In this document: one piece after another, positions 42,036 to 51,298 of the stretch
Layout: the number at the start of each line of letters is the position of its first letter
Position numbering within the stretch: the first letter of the stretch is position 1
Source of the DNA: Pseudomonas putida
Lineage (GTDB): Bacteria > Pseudomonadota > Gammaproteobacteria > Pseudomonadales > Pseudomonadaceae
DNA length: 64,000 nt
Reading direction: 5' to 3'
NCBI RefSeq assembly: GCF_028682635.1
Contig: NZ_JANHLK010000020.1
Location: 48,198 to 112,197 of the forward strand
Translations under genes and position numbers: made by a program
The notes under the pieces: model-generated
The model's input: only the letters and a program-made list of their open reading frames with translations
Told to the model about the DNA's origin: nothing
The model's database searches: none

Positions 42036-45000
42036 ATGACCGGCACATTCCACGCTCCATCCGTCCTTCCCTGGCTGCTGTTGGCCGCATCGATGCTCGG
42101 CATCGAAGTCGCCGAAGCGGCAGCGCGATGTGAGCGCAACCTGGTGGCCAACGTCGTGGCGCTGGACCAGCCGCTGATGTTCAACCGCCTCGGTGCGCAG
42201 AACGTCAACGGCATGATGTTCGCCCTGCGTCGCGATGTGGTCGATGACCATGACGTCTCACTGGCCCAGGGTGGTGCGGCGGTGCCGGGCAAGGTTTCGC
42301 TGCGTCCCGACAAGCGTCCACGTCCGCTGGTGCTGCGGGTGGCCGCCGGTGACTGCCTGACCATCAACCTGCAGAACCTGCTGGCTTATCAGGCCAACCC
42401 CGGTTCCCACGACGGTGGCGAGGAAGAGGAGGGCGAGGAAGAAGAAGGCATCGAAGTGGGCGGTAACGAAAACTTCAAGGTCGACGAGCAAGTGGCCGAC
42501 CGGCATGTCGGTTTCCAGGTCAACGGCATGCAAGCGGTCAACAGCATCGACGACATCGCTTCGTTCACCGGGCGCAATGCCAATAGCCTGATCGCTCCGG
42601 GCGCCAGCCGCTCATACACCCTGTATGCCGAGCGCGAAGGGGTGTTCGCCGCCAGCAGCCGTGGCGCAACTTTCGGTGGTGAAGGTGCGGCCGGCAACGT
42701 CGCCAACGGTCTGTTCGGCCAGGTCGTGGTGGTGCCCAAGGGCGGTCGCACCTACCGCAACACGGTGACCGAAGAAGAAATGCGCCTGGCGACCACAGGG
42801 CGCACCCCGGCCGGTCAGCCGATCGTCGACTACCAGGCCCGCTACCCGCAACGCGAGCCGTGGGTCCGTGAAGGCAAGGCCGGCACGCCGATCATCAACA
42901 TGGTCGACGGCAATGAGATCATTTCCAGCGAGAGCGACGCGATCGTCATGGGCAGCAATGCCGACGGCAGTTTCCCGCCCTCCACCTATCCATTGGAATC
43001 GGTGGGCAAACGCAACCCGGCGCTTCCCAATCGGCTGGAACCGTTCCGCGACTTCGCCTCGCAGTTCCAGGATGAAACCGCAGCGACCCAGGCGTTTCCG
43101 GCCTACTGGGCCGACCCGGTGATGGCCCACGTGCTGGAGCCGACCCGCGACTCCTTCATGATCAACTATGGCTCCGGCGGCATGGGCGCCGAAGTGGTCG
43201 CCAACCGTCTCGGCGTCGGTCCGATGCACGATTGCCTGTCCTGCGCCTACGAAGAATTCTTCCTCAGCTCCCACACTGTCGGCGACGTGGCGATGCTGGT
43301 GGACGTGCCGGCCAACGCCGGCCTGGAAGGCATCACCCCCGGCCAGACACCGAACGCCGATCAGGTGGGCGTCAAGGCGACAATGGCGCTGTACCCGTCC
43401 GAGCCGTCCAACGTCAACCACAGCTACATCGGTGACTTCGTCAAATTCCGCAACACCCACAACGGCCATGAGCAGCACATTTTCCACCTGCACGGGCATC
43501 AGTGGCTGTTCAACCCCAACGATGACAACTCGGACTACGTGGACGCCCAGGGCATCGGTGCGGGCGCCGGATACACCTATGAAATCGCCAACGGCGGTTC
43601 GGGCAACCGCAACCGGGTCGCCGGCGATGCGATCTATCACTGCCACTTCTACCCGCACTTCGCCCAGGGCATGTGGGCCATGTGGCGGGTGCACGACGTG
43701 TTCGAAGAAGGCACCAAGCTCGAAGTCTCGCAACAAGGCAACGACGGTTACCACAGCGAGCCTTATGCCCTGCGCAGCGGTAAACCCGCGGCGGGCGCAC
43801 GGGCCTTGCCCGATGGTGAAATCGTCGCTGGCACACCCATCCCTGCGGTAGTGCCGCTGCCCGGCAAAGCCATGGCACCGATGCCAGGCAAAGTCGCCGT
43901 GGTACCGAAAATCGGCGAGGGCCTGTTGGCCGCCAACGACGATGACGATGAAGAAGAGGGCGACGATGACGGCGAGCACCATGGCGGCAGCGGCGGCGCC
44001 CAGGCCATCGGTTCCCTGGCCCTGGTCGATCGCAGCGAAGCCAACCGCAACGCCGACGGCACCCTGAAAAACCCTGGTTATCCATTCTGGATTGGCGGCA
44101 TGGAAAGCTCGGTCGGCCAACGCCCACCGACTCCGCCGCTGGACATGCTCGACGCTGCCACGGCGCAGGCCTTGAAAGCCACGGGCAAAGCCTTGTGGGC
44201 CAACCTTGACCCGGCTCAGTCCGGTGGCTGGGACGGTGGCCTGGGCCGCCATGTGCTGGATGGCATGTCTGCCGGTGGCGAGGCCGAGACCATTACCACC
44301 TCGCTGGATTTCTCCAAGACGGTCACGCGCGCCAAGCCGATCTACCTGCCGGAAGAGGGCACCGAAGTCGAGCAAGCGGCAATGGCCTTCCACGCCAAGA
44401 AAGACCATCCAAGTTTCGCCCTGCTGCCGGGCAACCAGATCGTCGCACGGCCTTTCCGCACCAACGGCGCCTTGCCGATGGCCGGTGCGCCATTCTATGA
44501 ACCGTGCATGGACGACCGGCAGAAACGCCTGAGCAGCAGCGCCGGCATCGGTGAATTCAACAGTGGTGAGCGGCTCGACGGCATGTCCTTCATTGGCTCC
44601 TCGAGTTTCACCGCCGACCGTCCGCGCATCTACAAGGCGGCCAACATCCAGTTCGACGCGGTGTACAACAAGGTCGGCTACCACTTCCCGCAAGCGCGCA
44701 TCCTCGCGCTCTGGGAAGACGCCTGGCCGGTGATCACCAAGCAGCGTCCGCCAGAACCTCTGGTGATGCGCATGAACACCTTCGACTGCGTGCAATACCA
44801 GCAAACCAACCTGGTGCCGGCCACCTATGAGATGGACGACTATCAGGTGCGCACGCCGACCGACGTGATCGGCCAGCACATTCACCTGCCGAAGTGGGAC
44901 CTGGTGTCTGCCGATGGTTCGTCCAACGGCTGGAACTACGAAGACGGCGTACTTTCCCCAGGTGCGGTGCAAGAACGCATCCACGCCATCCGCGAGTTCA

Positions 45001-47873
45001 ACCAGTGCGAAGGCACTGATCCACGCGACGGCACACCTGCCTGTCCGAAAGCCAAGAACCACCCGTACTTCGGTCAATATGGCCGGGCTGACTGGGTCGG
45101 CGCGCGTACCGCGATGCAGCGCTGGTTCGTCGATCCGGTGGTGAACGCCAAAGGCGTCGACCGTGGCCTGGGCACCATCTTCACCCACGACCACCTCGGC
45201 CCATCGACTCACCAACAGATTGGCCTGTACGCCACCGTACTGGCAGAACCGGCCGGTTCCACCTGGTTCCACGCCGAGACCGGCGAGCCGTTGTACAGCG
45301 GCGCGCGTCAGGATGGCGGACCGACTTCGTGGCAAGCGGTGATTAATACCGGTGACATCGACGGCGATGGCAAGAACGACAGCTTCCGTGAGTTCTTCCT
45401 CGAGTACAGCGACTTCCAGCACGCGTATGAAGCCGGTGTGTACGTCGGCGCAGGCCCGGACGGCAAGCCGAATGCACAAGCCTTCCCGGCTACGGCGGAC
45501 AGCTTCCGCTACGCCATCAACCCGCCTGTGCGTAACAACGCCAGTACCTTGCTGGACGGCATTGTCGAAATGCAGGGCGGCATGCTGCCCGGCTGCCCGA
45601 GCCGGCCATGCCCTCAAGCCATTTCGGTGGATGACCCGGGCATGTTCGTGGTCAATTACCGCAACGAACCGCTGGCCCTGCGGGTGTACGACCCGAACAA
45701 GGTCGGCCCGGACGGCAAGCGCGGCATGCAGGCCGATGGCCTGGGCGGCGACCTGGCGTACGCCATGCAAAGCCGTACCGACCGTGCGATCCCGGCGATG
45801 AACCTGGCGCCGAACCTGATCACCGCGGCCACCGGCCCAACCGGCGGCACCACGCTGTTCCCGCCGCACATCAACAAGGGCGGCGCCGAGCCTGGCGATC
45901 CGTTCACCCCGATGCTGCGGACCTACACCGGCGACAACGTGCGGCTGCGGGTGCATGCCGGTGGTCACGAGGAGGAGCACAACGTCACCCTGCACGGCGT
46001 GAAGTGGCTGCAAAGCGGTTCCGGTTTCGGCAACAGCTCCAACTCCGGCTGGCGCGCGTCGCAGATGATCGGCATCTCCGAGCAGATGGGCTTCATTGCA
46101 CCGGTGTCGATGCTGTCCAGCTCAGCGGCCACCACCGGTGACTACCTGTACTCGATGGATGCTTCGATCGAAGGCTACTGGAGCGGCATCTGGGGCGTGA
46201 TGCGCAACTACACGGCGCAACGCAGCGATCTGTTCGCGCTGCCCAACAACGCCAAGCCTACCGGCATGCGCAACACCGTGGCGTTCGACGGCATCTGCCC
46301 ACGGTACGGCGCCAACCCGAACGGTATCGGCACTAGGCCGACCCCACAACGCAACTATGAAGTGGTGGCGGCATTGGCCAACGACATCCTCCGCAACCCG
46401 CTGGGCCTGACCATCGGTGATCCGGCGGGTCTCGGCCAGCATGTCGGCGGGCCGTTGAATCCGGCCGGCGGCACCCTGGTGTTCAACTCGCGGACCGTGA
46501 GCATTCCGCAGGTCACTGTGTTCGACCCTGAAGACGGTGAAACCATCACCATCGGCGGGCAAAGCGGGCCGCTGCATGACCCGACCGCGATCCTGTATGT
46601 GCGCAAGGCCGACCTCGACCCTGCCACCGGCAAGCTCAAACCCGGTGTGCCAGTCGAACCCCTGGTGCTGCGCGCAGCGGCCGGTGACTGCATCAATGTC
46701 ACCCTGGAAAACCGTCTGCCGAGCGTGATGCCGGACCTGGCCCAGACCGCGGTGATGCAAGGCATGGTCAAGCGTGATCGCAACAGTGGCACCGGTTCGA
46801 CCACCTTCAGCAACAACCTGATGCGGCCGTCGAGCCACGTGGGTCTGCACGCGCAATTGCTGGCGTACGACATCACCAAATCCGACGGCACCAACGTCGG
46901 CGCCAACCCGACCCAGACCGTGCCGCCGCGTGTCGGCAGCAGCGGAGCCTACCCGACCCGTACCTACCAGTACTACGCCGGGCACCTGGAGCGTGAAGGC
47001 AAACCGATCACTCAGTTGGGACGTAATGTCGACAACATCAACGCCACGGCGATCGAGTTCGGCGGGTTGAATTTCACTCCGGCGGACGTGATCAAGCAGT
47101 CGCAAAAAGGCCTGGCCGCTGCGGCGAGCATCCTGCCGGTGGGCGCCACCTGGGTTGACGACACGCGCAAAGTGAATGCCACGGTCACCGCACCAGGGCA
47201 AACCAGCTACCGCGACTTTGCGATGGTCTGGCAGAAGGCCTTGAACATTCGCTGGGCCAATGGTCGGCCGGTGGAAGGGATTGCCGCGGAAGGGTTCGGC
47301 GTACCGAACGATCCGCAGGACAACTCGAGCATGGCCATCAACTACAGGACCGAACCCATGTGGTACCGCTTCGGCCTGGCCCCGGATGCACCGTTCGGGC
47401 GCGCCGATGGCGCGGGCTACGGCGACATGGTGAACGCGCACATGGCCTACAGCAATGCGCTGGTGGGTGGTGATCCGCAAACGCCGGTGCTTTACGCGAG
47501 GCCTGGGCAACCATTCCGTACGCACATCCTGATGCCTACCGGCGGCAGTCGCGGCACGACCTTCCAGTTGGACGGGCACGTCTGGTCGACCAACCCGTTC
47601 CTGTCGGAGAAGAGCGATACCGGCGGCTATCCAATGGGCACCCCTGGCGTGGGCTCGGTGAAGTTCGGCTACAACCCGATGTCGATGTACATCGGCGCCC
47701 GCGAGAGCGTCCTGCCGGCAGCCCACTTCAGTTTCATGCTGCCGAGCGCCGGAGGGGTCAACGCGATACCGGGTGACTACCTGTTCCGCGATTACGCCGC
47801 CTACGGCAACACCTCCGGGTTGTGGGGGCTGTTGCGGGTGACCAACGAAGCGGAACCGGCGCCAGCGCCGTAG
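42036..47873 (+). CDS. mnxG: Giant secreted multicopper oxidase, MnxG-type (Mn(II) oxidase family)
   Basis: 1,945 residues from the ATG at 42036, 9 bp after GAGG; the GTG at 42030 is too close. It has a signal peptide ending around VAEAAA. Copper ligands are spread over the chain: HIFHLHGHQWLF near residue 484, HCHFYPHFAQGMWAMW near 535, THDHLGPSTH near 1050 and HEEEHNVTLHGVKWL near 1311. The HCH-x3-H-x4-M motif defines a type 1/type 3 copper centre. Length and motif order match MnxG/McoA of Pseudomonas, which oxidise Mn(II) to Mn oxide. Two acidic stretches (about 127-139 and 635-648) may bind metal. It is the first gene of a copper/redox operon. Activity on Mn is inferred from family. Confidence 0.88.
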   Translation: MTGTFHAPSVLPWLLLAASMLGIEVAEAAARCERNLVANVVALDQPLMFNRLGAQNVNGMMFALRRDVVDDHDVSLAQGGAAVPGKVSLRPDKRPRPLVLRVAAGDCLTINLQNLLAYQANPGSHDGGEEEEGEEEEGIEVGGNENFKVDEQVADRHVGFQVNGMQAVNSIDDIASFTGRNANSLIAPGASRSYTLYAEREGVFAASSRGATFGGEGAAGNVANGLFGQVVVVPKGGRTYRNTVTEEEMRLATTGRTPAGQPIVDYQARYPQREPWVREGKAGTPIINMVDGNEIISSESDAIVMGSNADGSFPPSTYPLESVGKRNPALPNRLEPFRDFASQFQDETAATQAFPAYWADPVMAHVLEPTRDSFMINYGSGGMGAEVVANRLGVGPMHDCLSCAYEEFFLSSHTVGDVAMLVDVPANAGLEGITPGQTPNADQVGVKATMALYPSEPSNVNHSYIGDFVKFRNTHNGHEQHIFHLHGHQWLFNPNDDNSDYVDAQGIGAGAGYTYEIANGGSGNRNRVAGDAIYHCHFYPHFAQGMWAMWRVHDVFEEGTKLEVSQQGNDGYHSEPYALRSGKPAAGARALPDGEIVAGTPIPAVVPLPGKAMAPMPGKVAVVPKIGEGLLAANDDDDEEEGDDDGEHHGGSGGAQAIGSLALVDRSEANRNADGTLKNPGYPFWIGGMESSVGQRPPTPPLDMLDAATAQALKATGKALWANLDPAQSGGWDGGLGRHVLDGMSAGGEAETITTSLDFSKTVTRAKPIYLPEEGTEVEQAAMAFHAKKDHPSFALLPGNQIVARPFRTNGALPMAGAPFYEPCMDDRQKRLSSSAGIGEFNSGERLDGMSFIGSSSFTADRPRIYKAANIQFDAVYNKVGYHFPQARILALWEDAWPVITKQRPPEPLVMRMNTFDCVQYQQTNLVPATYEMDDYQVRTPTDVIGQHIHLPKWDLVSADGSSNGWNYEDGVLSPGAVQERIHAIREFNQCEGTDPRDGTPACPKAKNHPYFGQYGRADWVGARTAMQRWFVDPVVNAKGVDRGLGTIFTHDHLGPSTHQQIGLYATVLAEPAGSTWFHAETGEPLYSGARQDGGPTSWQAVINTGDIDGDGKNDSFREFFLEYSDFQHAYEAGVYVGAGPDGKPNAQAFPATADSFRYAINPPVRNNASTLLDGIVEMQGGMLPGCPSRPCPQAISVDDPGMFVVNYRNEPLALRVYDPNKVGPDGKRGMQADGLGGDLAYAMQSRTDRAIPAMNLAPNLITAATGPTGGTTLFPPHINKGGAEPGDPFTPMLRTYTGDNVRLRVHAGGHEEEHNVTLHGVKWLQSGSGFGNSSNSGWRASQMIGISEQMGFIAPVSMLSSSAATTGDYLYSMDASIEGYWSGIWGVMRNYTAQRSDLFALPNNAKPTGMRNTVAFDGICPRYGANPNGIGTRPTPQRNYEVVAALANDILRNPLGLTIGDPAGLGQHVGGPLNPAGGTLVFNSRTVSIPQVTVFDPEDGETITIGGQSGPLHDPTAILYVRKADLDPATGKLKPGVPVEPLVLRAAAGDCINVTLENRLPSVMPDLAQTAVMQGMVKRDRNSGTGSTTFSNNLMRPSSHVGLHAQLLAYDITKSDGTNVGANPTQTVPPRVGSSGAYPTRTYQYYAGHLEREGKPITQLGRNVDNINATAIEFGGLNFTPADVIKQSQKGLAAAASILPVGATWVDDTRKVNATVTAPGQTSYRDFAMVWQKALNIRWANGRPVEGIAAEGFGVPNDPQDNSSMAINYRTEPMWYRFGLAPDAPFGRADGAGYGDMVNAHMAYSNALVGGDPQTPVLYARPGQPFRTHILMPTGGSRGTTFQLDGHVWSTNPFLSEKSDTGGYPMGTPGVGSVKFGYNPMSMYIGARESVLPAAHFSFMLPSAGGVNAIPGDYLFRDYAAYGNTSGLWGLLRVTNEAEPAPAP

Positions 47874-47890
47874 GGCAGGCAAACGCAACA

Positions 47891-47984
47891 CCTGTAGGAG
47901 CTGGCTTGCCAGCGAAGACGGAGTGTCAGACACATCAATGTTGAATGTGCTGACGCCTTCGCTGGCAAGCCAGCTCCTACAGGG
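47891..47984. repeat. REP pair inside the oxidase operon
   Basis: CCTGTAGGAGCTGGCTTGCCAGCGAAG and its inverted copy CGCTGGCAAGCCAGCTCCTACAGG lie between the oxidase stop and the next gene. A REP pair here could trim the message and lower expression of downstream genes relative to the oxidase. Confidence 0.85.
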
Positions 47985-48025
47985 GGGCGCGGTGAGGCAG
48001 GGATAGATCTGAAGGGGAGAGTGAC

Positions 48026-49978
48026 ATGAACAGGACCATCAAAATCGCCAGCGTGGCGCTGATCGTCGGGGTCGCGCTGATCTGGTTCGGGGTGTGGCGC
48101 ACATCGCCACCGACCCTGCTCAGCGACATTGCGCTACCCGACACCTGGAGCGACCAGACCCTTGAACGCGACGGCGTGTCGGTGGCCCTGGAAGTACGGC
48201 CGCTGGCCGAAGGCGGCGTGTTGCGCGAGGGTGAGTTTGCCGACGTGCGTTTCAAGGTCACCGACAAGGCGTCCGGCCAACCGCTGGCGGGCATCGCCCC
48301 CGGCGCCTGGATTGACCCGGAAACCGTTGCTGCCGACCAGGCCCAGGGCCGCGAACAGAGCTGCAAGGCCCGGGTCGGGGTGTTCCTCAAGTCGAGTATC
48401 GGCGCACGGCCGCTGCTCGATCTCAACAGCTATTTCCTGATGGTGATGAACCGTGATGCCAGCGTCTCGGTGGTCGACCCGTCAGTCTCGGTGGGCGGTA
48501 TCACCAGCACCCTGACCCGCATCGACATCAAGCAACCGCCGATGGATTGGGTCACCCCCAGGGACAACAAGCGGGTATTCGTGTCGATGCCGACGGCGGG
48601 CGAAGTCGCGGTGATCGACAGTGAGCAATTCAAGCTGATCGACTCGGTGGCCGCCGGGAGTAACCCGGTGCGCGTGGCCTTGCAACCGGACGAGCGCCTG
48701 CTGTGGGTGGGCAACAATGCTCCGTCGGCCGAGCAATCCGGGGTCACGGTGATCGACACCGCCACGCTCAAGACCCTCAAGCACCTGGCCACCGGCAGCG
48801 GCCACCACGAGATCGCCTTCAGCAAGGACAGCCGTTTTGCCTTTGTCACCAACCGCGACGACGGCACCGTCAGCCTCATCGATATCGCCAGCCTGACCAT
48901 CGCCAAGCAGCTCAAGACCGGTTCGCACCCGCTGTCGGTGGCGTACTCGCCACTGTCCGACGCGGCCTATGTGGCCGATGGCAAGGACGGCACGGTGACC
49001 GTGGTCGATGCCGCGAGCCAGTCGGTGCGGCGGGTGATCAAGGTCAAGCAGGGCCTTGGCCCCATGGGCTTCAGCGCCGACGGGCGTTTCGGCATCGTGC
49101 TCAATACCCTGGAGAACCAGGCCGCGGTGATCGATGCGGCCAACGATGCGCTGATCCATGAACTGGACGTGTCCGCCGAACCCTACCAGGTGGTGTTCAC
49201 CAAGGCCTATGCCTACGTGCGCGGCCTGGCCTCGGCCAAGGTGACGATGATCAACCTGGCGTCCCTCGGCGAAGGCCGCAAGCCGATCAGCCAGGGTTTC
49301 GAAGCCGGGCCGCAGCCACCACGGCTGGCCGGTGACCTGCCCCTGGCGTCGAGCCTGGCGGTGTCGCGGGACGACAACGCGGTGTTTGTGGTCAACCCGG
49401 TGGACAACACCACCTACTTCTATGCCGAAGGCATGAACGCGCCGATGTCCGGCTACCCCAATCGCGGGCAGGTGGCGCGGGCAGCACTGGTCATCGACCG
49501 CAGCCTGCGCGAGGTCGAACCGGGGCTGTACAGCTCGCGGATCAAGCTGCCGGCGGCGGGGCGCTTCGACGTGGCGTTCCTGCTCAACCAGCCCAACATC
49601 ATCCATTGCTTCAGCGCCGTGGTGGAGACCAACGACAAACTCCCGCCCGTCGCCGGCGTGCCGAAAGTGGAGTTCATGCTCGACAAGACCACGGCCGCTT
49701 TGGGCAGCCCTTATGTCGTGCGCTTTCGTATCGTCCAGGGCAAGCAGAAGGTCCAGCGCAGCGGGGTCAAGGACGTGCAGGTGCGTTACTTCCTCGCGCC
49801 GAGTTCACGGCCCCAGCACGTCGCAGCACGGGACGTCGGCAATGGCATTTATGAAGCCCCGGTCACCCTTGACCAAAAAGGCGCCTGGTACCTGCACGTG
49901 CGTGCGGCGTCCCTGGGCGCGAATTTCGACGACCAGACTTTTGCCAGCGTTCGGGTAACCCCAGGCATTGCTCATTGA
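48026..49978 (+). CDS. Membrane-anchored beta-propeller protein with YtkA/FixH-like ends
   Basis: 650 residues. One N-terminal membrane helix (IKIASVALIVGVALIWFGVW) anchors it facing the periplasm. A first domain resembling FixH/YtkA-type beta sandwiches (about 50-130) is followed by YVTN/NHL-like propeller repeats such as GVTVIDTATLKTLKHLATGS, GTVSLIDIASLTIAKQLKTG and GTVTVVDAASQSVRRVIKVK (about 180-440). A second beta-sandwich domain ends it. It probably acts as a scaffold or partner for oxidase maturation. The function is not established. Confidence 0.8.
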   Translation: MNRTIKIASVALIVGVALIWFGVWRTSPPTLLSDIALPDTWSDQTLERDGVSVALEVRPLAEGGVLREGEFADVRFKVTDKASGQPLAGIAPGAWIDPETVAADQAQGREQSCKARVGVFLKSSIGARPLLDLNSYFLMVMNRDASVSVVDPSVSVGGITSTLTRIDIKQPPMDWVTPRDNKRVFVSMPTAGEVAVIDSEQFKLIDSVAAGSNPVRVALQPDERLLWVGNNAPSAEQSGVTVIDTATLKTLKHLATGSGHHEIAFSKDSRFAFVTNRDDGTVSLIDIASLTIAKQLKTGSHPLSVAYSPLSDAAYVADGKDGTVTVVDAASQSVRRVIKVKQGLGPMGFSADGRFGIVLNTLENQAAVIDAANDALIHELDVSAEPYQVVFTKAYAYVRGLASAKVTMINLASLGEGRKPISQGFEAGPQPPRLAGDLPLASSLAVSRDDNAVFVVNPVDNTTYFYAEGMNAPMSGYPNRGQVARAALVIDRSLREVEPGLYSSRIKLPAAGRFDVAFLLNQPNIIHCFSAVVETNDKLPPVAGVPKVEFMLDKTTAALGSPYVVRFRIVQGKQKVQRSGVKDVQVRYFLAPSSRPQHVAARDVGNGIYEAPVTLDQKGAWYLHVRAASLGANFDDQTFASVRVTPGIAH

Positions 49979-49991
49979 AGAGGACATCGAC

Positions 49992-50660
49992 ATGAACCGA
50001 TTCGCACATCATGGACTGCTGACGATCTGCCTGTTGGCCTGCTCGTTGGAATTAGCCATCGGCCAGGCCCTGGCCCACTCGGTAGACGAACATGCCGGCC
50101 ACACCCAGGCGGCCAAGAGCACCAGTTCCGAGACCGCCCAGGTCAAGTTTGCCGACGTCGCGCTGGTGGACCAGAGCGGCAAGACCGTGCGCCTGGAAAA
50201 AGACCTGGTGGCCAACAAGATCGTGGTCATGAGCTTCATCTACACCAGTTGCACCACGGTCTGCCCGGTGGTGTCCTCGATCATGGGCAAGGTGCAGAAA
50301 CAGCTGGGTGCGCGGGTCGGCACCGAGGTGCAGTTGGTGTCGATCAGCATCGACCCACAGCGCGACGACGCCAAGCGCCTCAACGACTACGCCCGCGCCT
50401 TCCAGAACGGCCCGGGCTGGAGCTGGCTGACCGGTTCCACGCAGTCGGTCAACGAAACCCTCAAGGGTTTGGGCAGCTTCAGTGGCGACTTCAAGAACCA
50501 TGCGCCGCTGATCCTGGTGGGGGACGGCAACAGTCGCCACTGGACCCGCTACTACGGCTTCACCGACCCGAACATATTGACCCGGCAGGTGGAGAAGCTC
50601 AGCGGTGAACGCAACACCCATGCCAAACACACCGCCATCGCCATGGAGCATCAGCCATGA
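49992..50660 (+). CDS. SCO1/SenC-family copper chaperone
   Basis: 222 residues from the ATG at 49992, with GAGGA upstream. A signal peptide (LLTICLLACSLELAIGQALA) is followed by a thioredoxin-like SCO domain with the copper-binding CxxxC in YTSCTTVCPVVSS and a conserved His near the end (NHAPLILV region). SCO proteins deliver or reduce copper sites. It is the first of two tandem SCO genes and its stop overlaps the next start by 4 bp, probably serving the multicopper oxidase. Confidence 0.92.
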   Translation: MNRFAHHGLLTICLLACSLELAIGQALAHSVDEHAGHTQAAKSTSSETAQVKFADVALVDQSGKTVRLEKDLVANKIVVMSFIYTSCTTVCPVVSSIMGKVQKQLGARVGTEVQLVSISIDPQRDDAKRLNDYARAFQNGPGWSWLTGSTQSVNETLKGLGSFSGDFKNHAPLILVGDGNSRHWTRYYGFTDPNILTRQVEKLSGERNTHAKHTAIAMEHQP

Positions 50661-51289
50661 GACTTCTCCACGGGTTCGCCCTGAGCCTCTGCGCCTGCCT
50701 CGCCAGCGCCCTGGCCATGGCCCACGAAGGGCATGCACCCGCGGCGCCTGCCGCCGATACGGTGGCGGCCACCGCCCAGCCGACCGCTGGCACCCGCGAT
50801 GCCAAGACCTGGTTCACCGATACGCCGTTGCAGGACCAGAACGGCAATACCCTGCGTTTCTACAGCGACGCGCTGGAAAACCGCGTGGTGCTGCTCAATG
50901 TGATTTTCACCAGTTGCACCGATGCCTGCCCGTTGATCACCCAGAAGCTCAAGCAAGTGCGCGAAGTGCTGGGCGACAAGGCGGACGGCATCACCTTTAT
51001 CTCCCTTACCAGTGATCCGCTGCGGGACACCCCGGCGGTACTCAAGGCTTACACCTTGAAGCAGGGCGTCGATGAGCCCCACTGGCTTTTTCTTACCGGC
51101 GACAAAGCGCAGATGGACCTGGTCCTGGGCCGTATCGGCCAGGTCATACCGTCCCCCGAGCAGCACTCCACCCAGCTGATCGTCGGTGACGTGGCGAACA
51201 AGCGCTGGAGCAAGATCCGTCCCGATGCCCCGGCCGCCGCCATTGCCCAGCGCTTGCAGTTGCTGGCAATGCCCGTGGCCGGTCGCTGA
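50657..51289 (+). CDS. Second SCO1/SenC-family copper chaperone
   Basis: 210 residues. The N-terminus MRLLHGFALSLCACLASALA is a signal peptide and the first mature residues AHEGHAPAA are His-containing. The CxxxC motif is in FTSCTDACPLIT, and EQHSTQLIVGD carries the likely His ligand. It overlaps the first SCO gene by ATGA, implying equal production. Two SCO proteins may insert copper into different sites of the oxidase or form a thiol-reducing pair; this is inference. Confidence 0.92.
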   Translation: MRLLHGFALSLCACLASALAMAHEGHAPAAPAADTVAATAQPTAGTRDAKTWFTDTPLQDQNGNTLRFYSDALENRVVLLNVIFTSCTDACPLITQKLKQVREVLGDKADGITFISLTSDPLRDTPAVLKAYTLKQGVDEPHWLFLTGDKAQMDLVLGRIGQVIPSPEQHSTQLIVGDVANKRWSKIRPDAPAAAIAQRLQLLAMPVAGR

Positions 51290-51298
51290 GCCAGGGCC

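Noticed and set aside
42612..46013. 1,133-residue open frame on the minus strand inside the multicopper oxidase gene
   Set aside because: It is a GC-rich antisense shadow rich in His, Gln, Val and Arg with no domain pattern; the plus strand encodes a clear copper oxidase.
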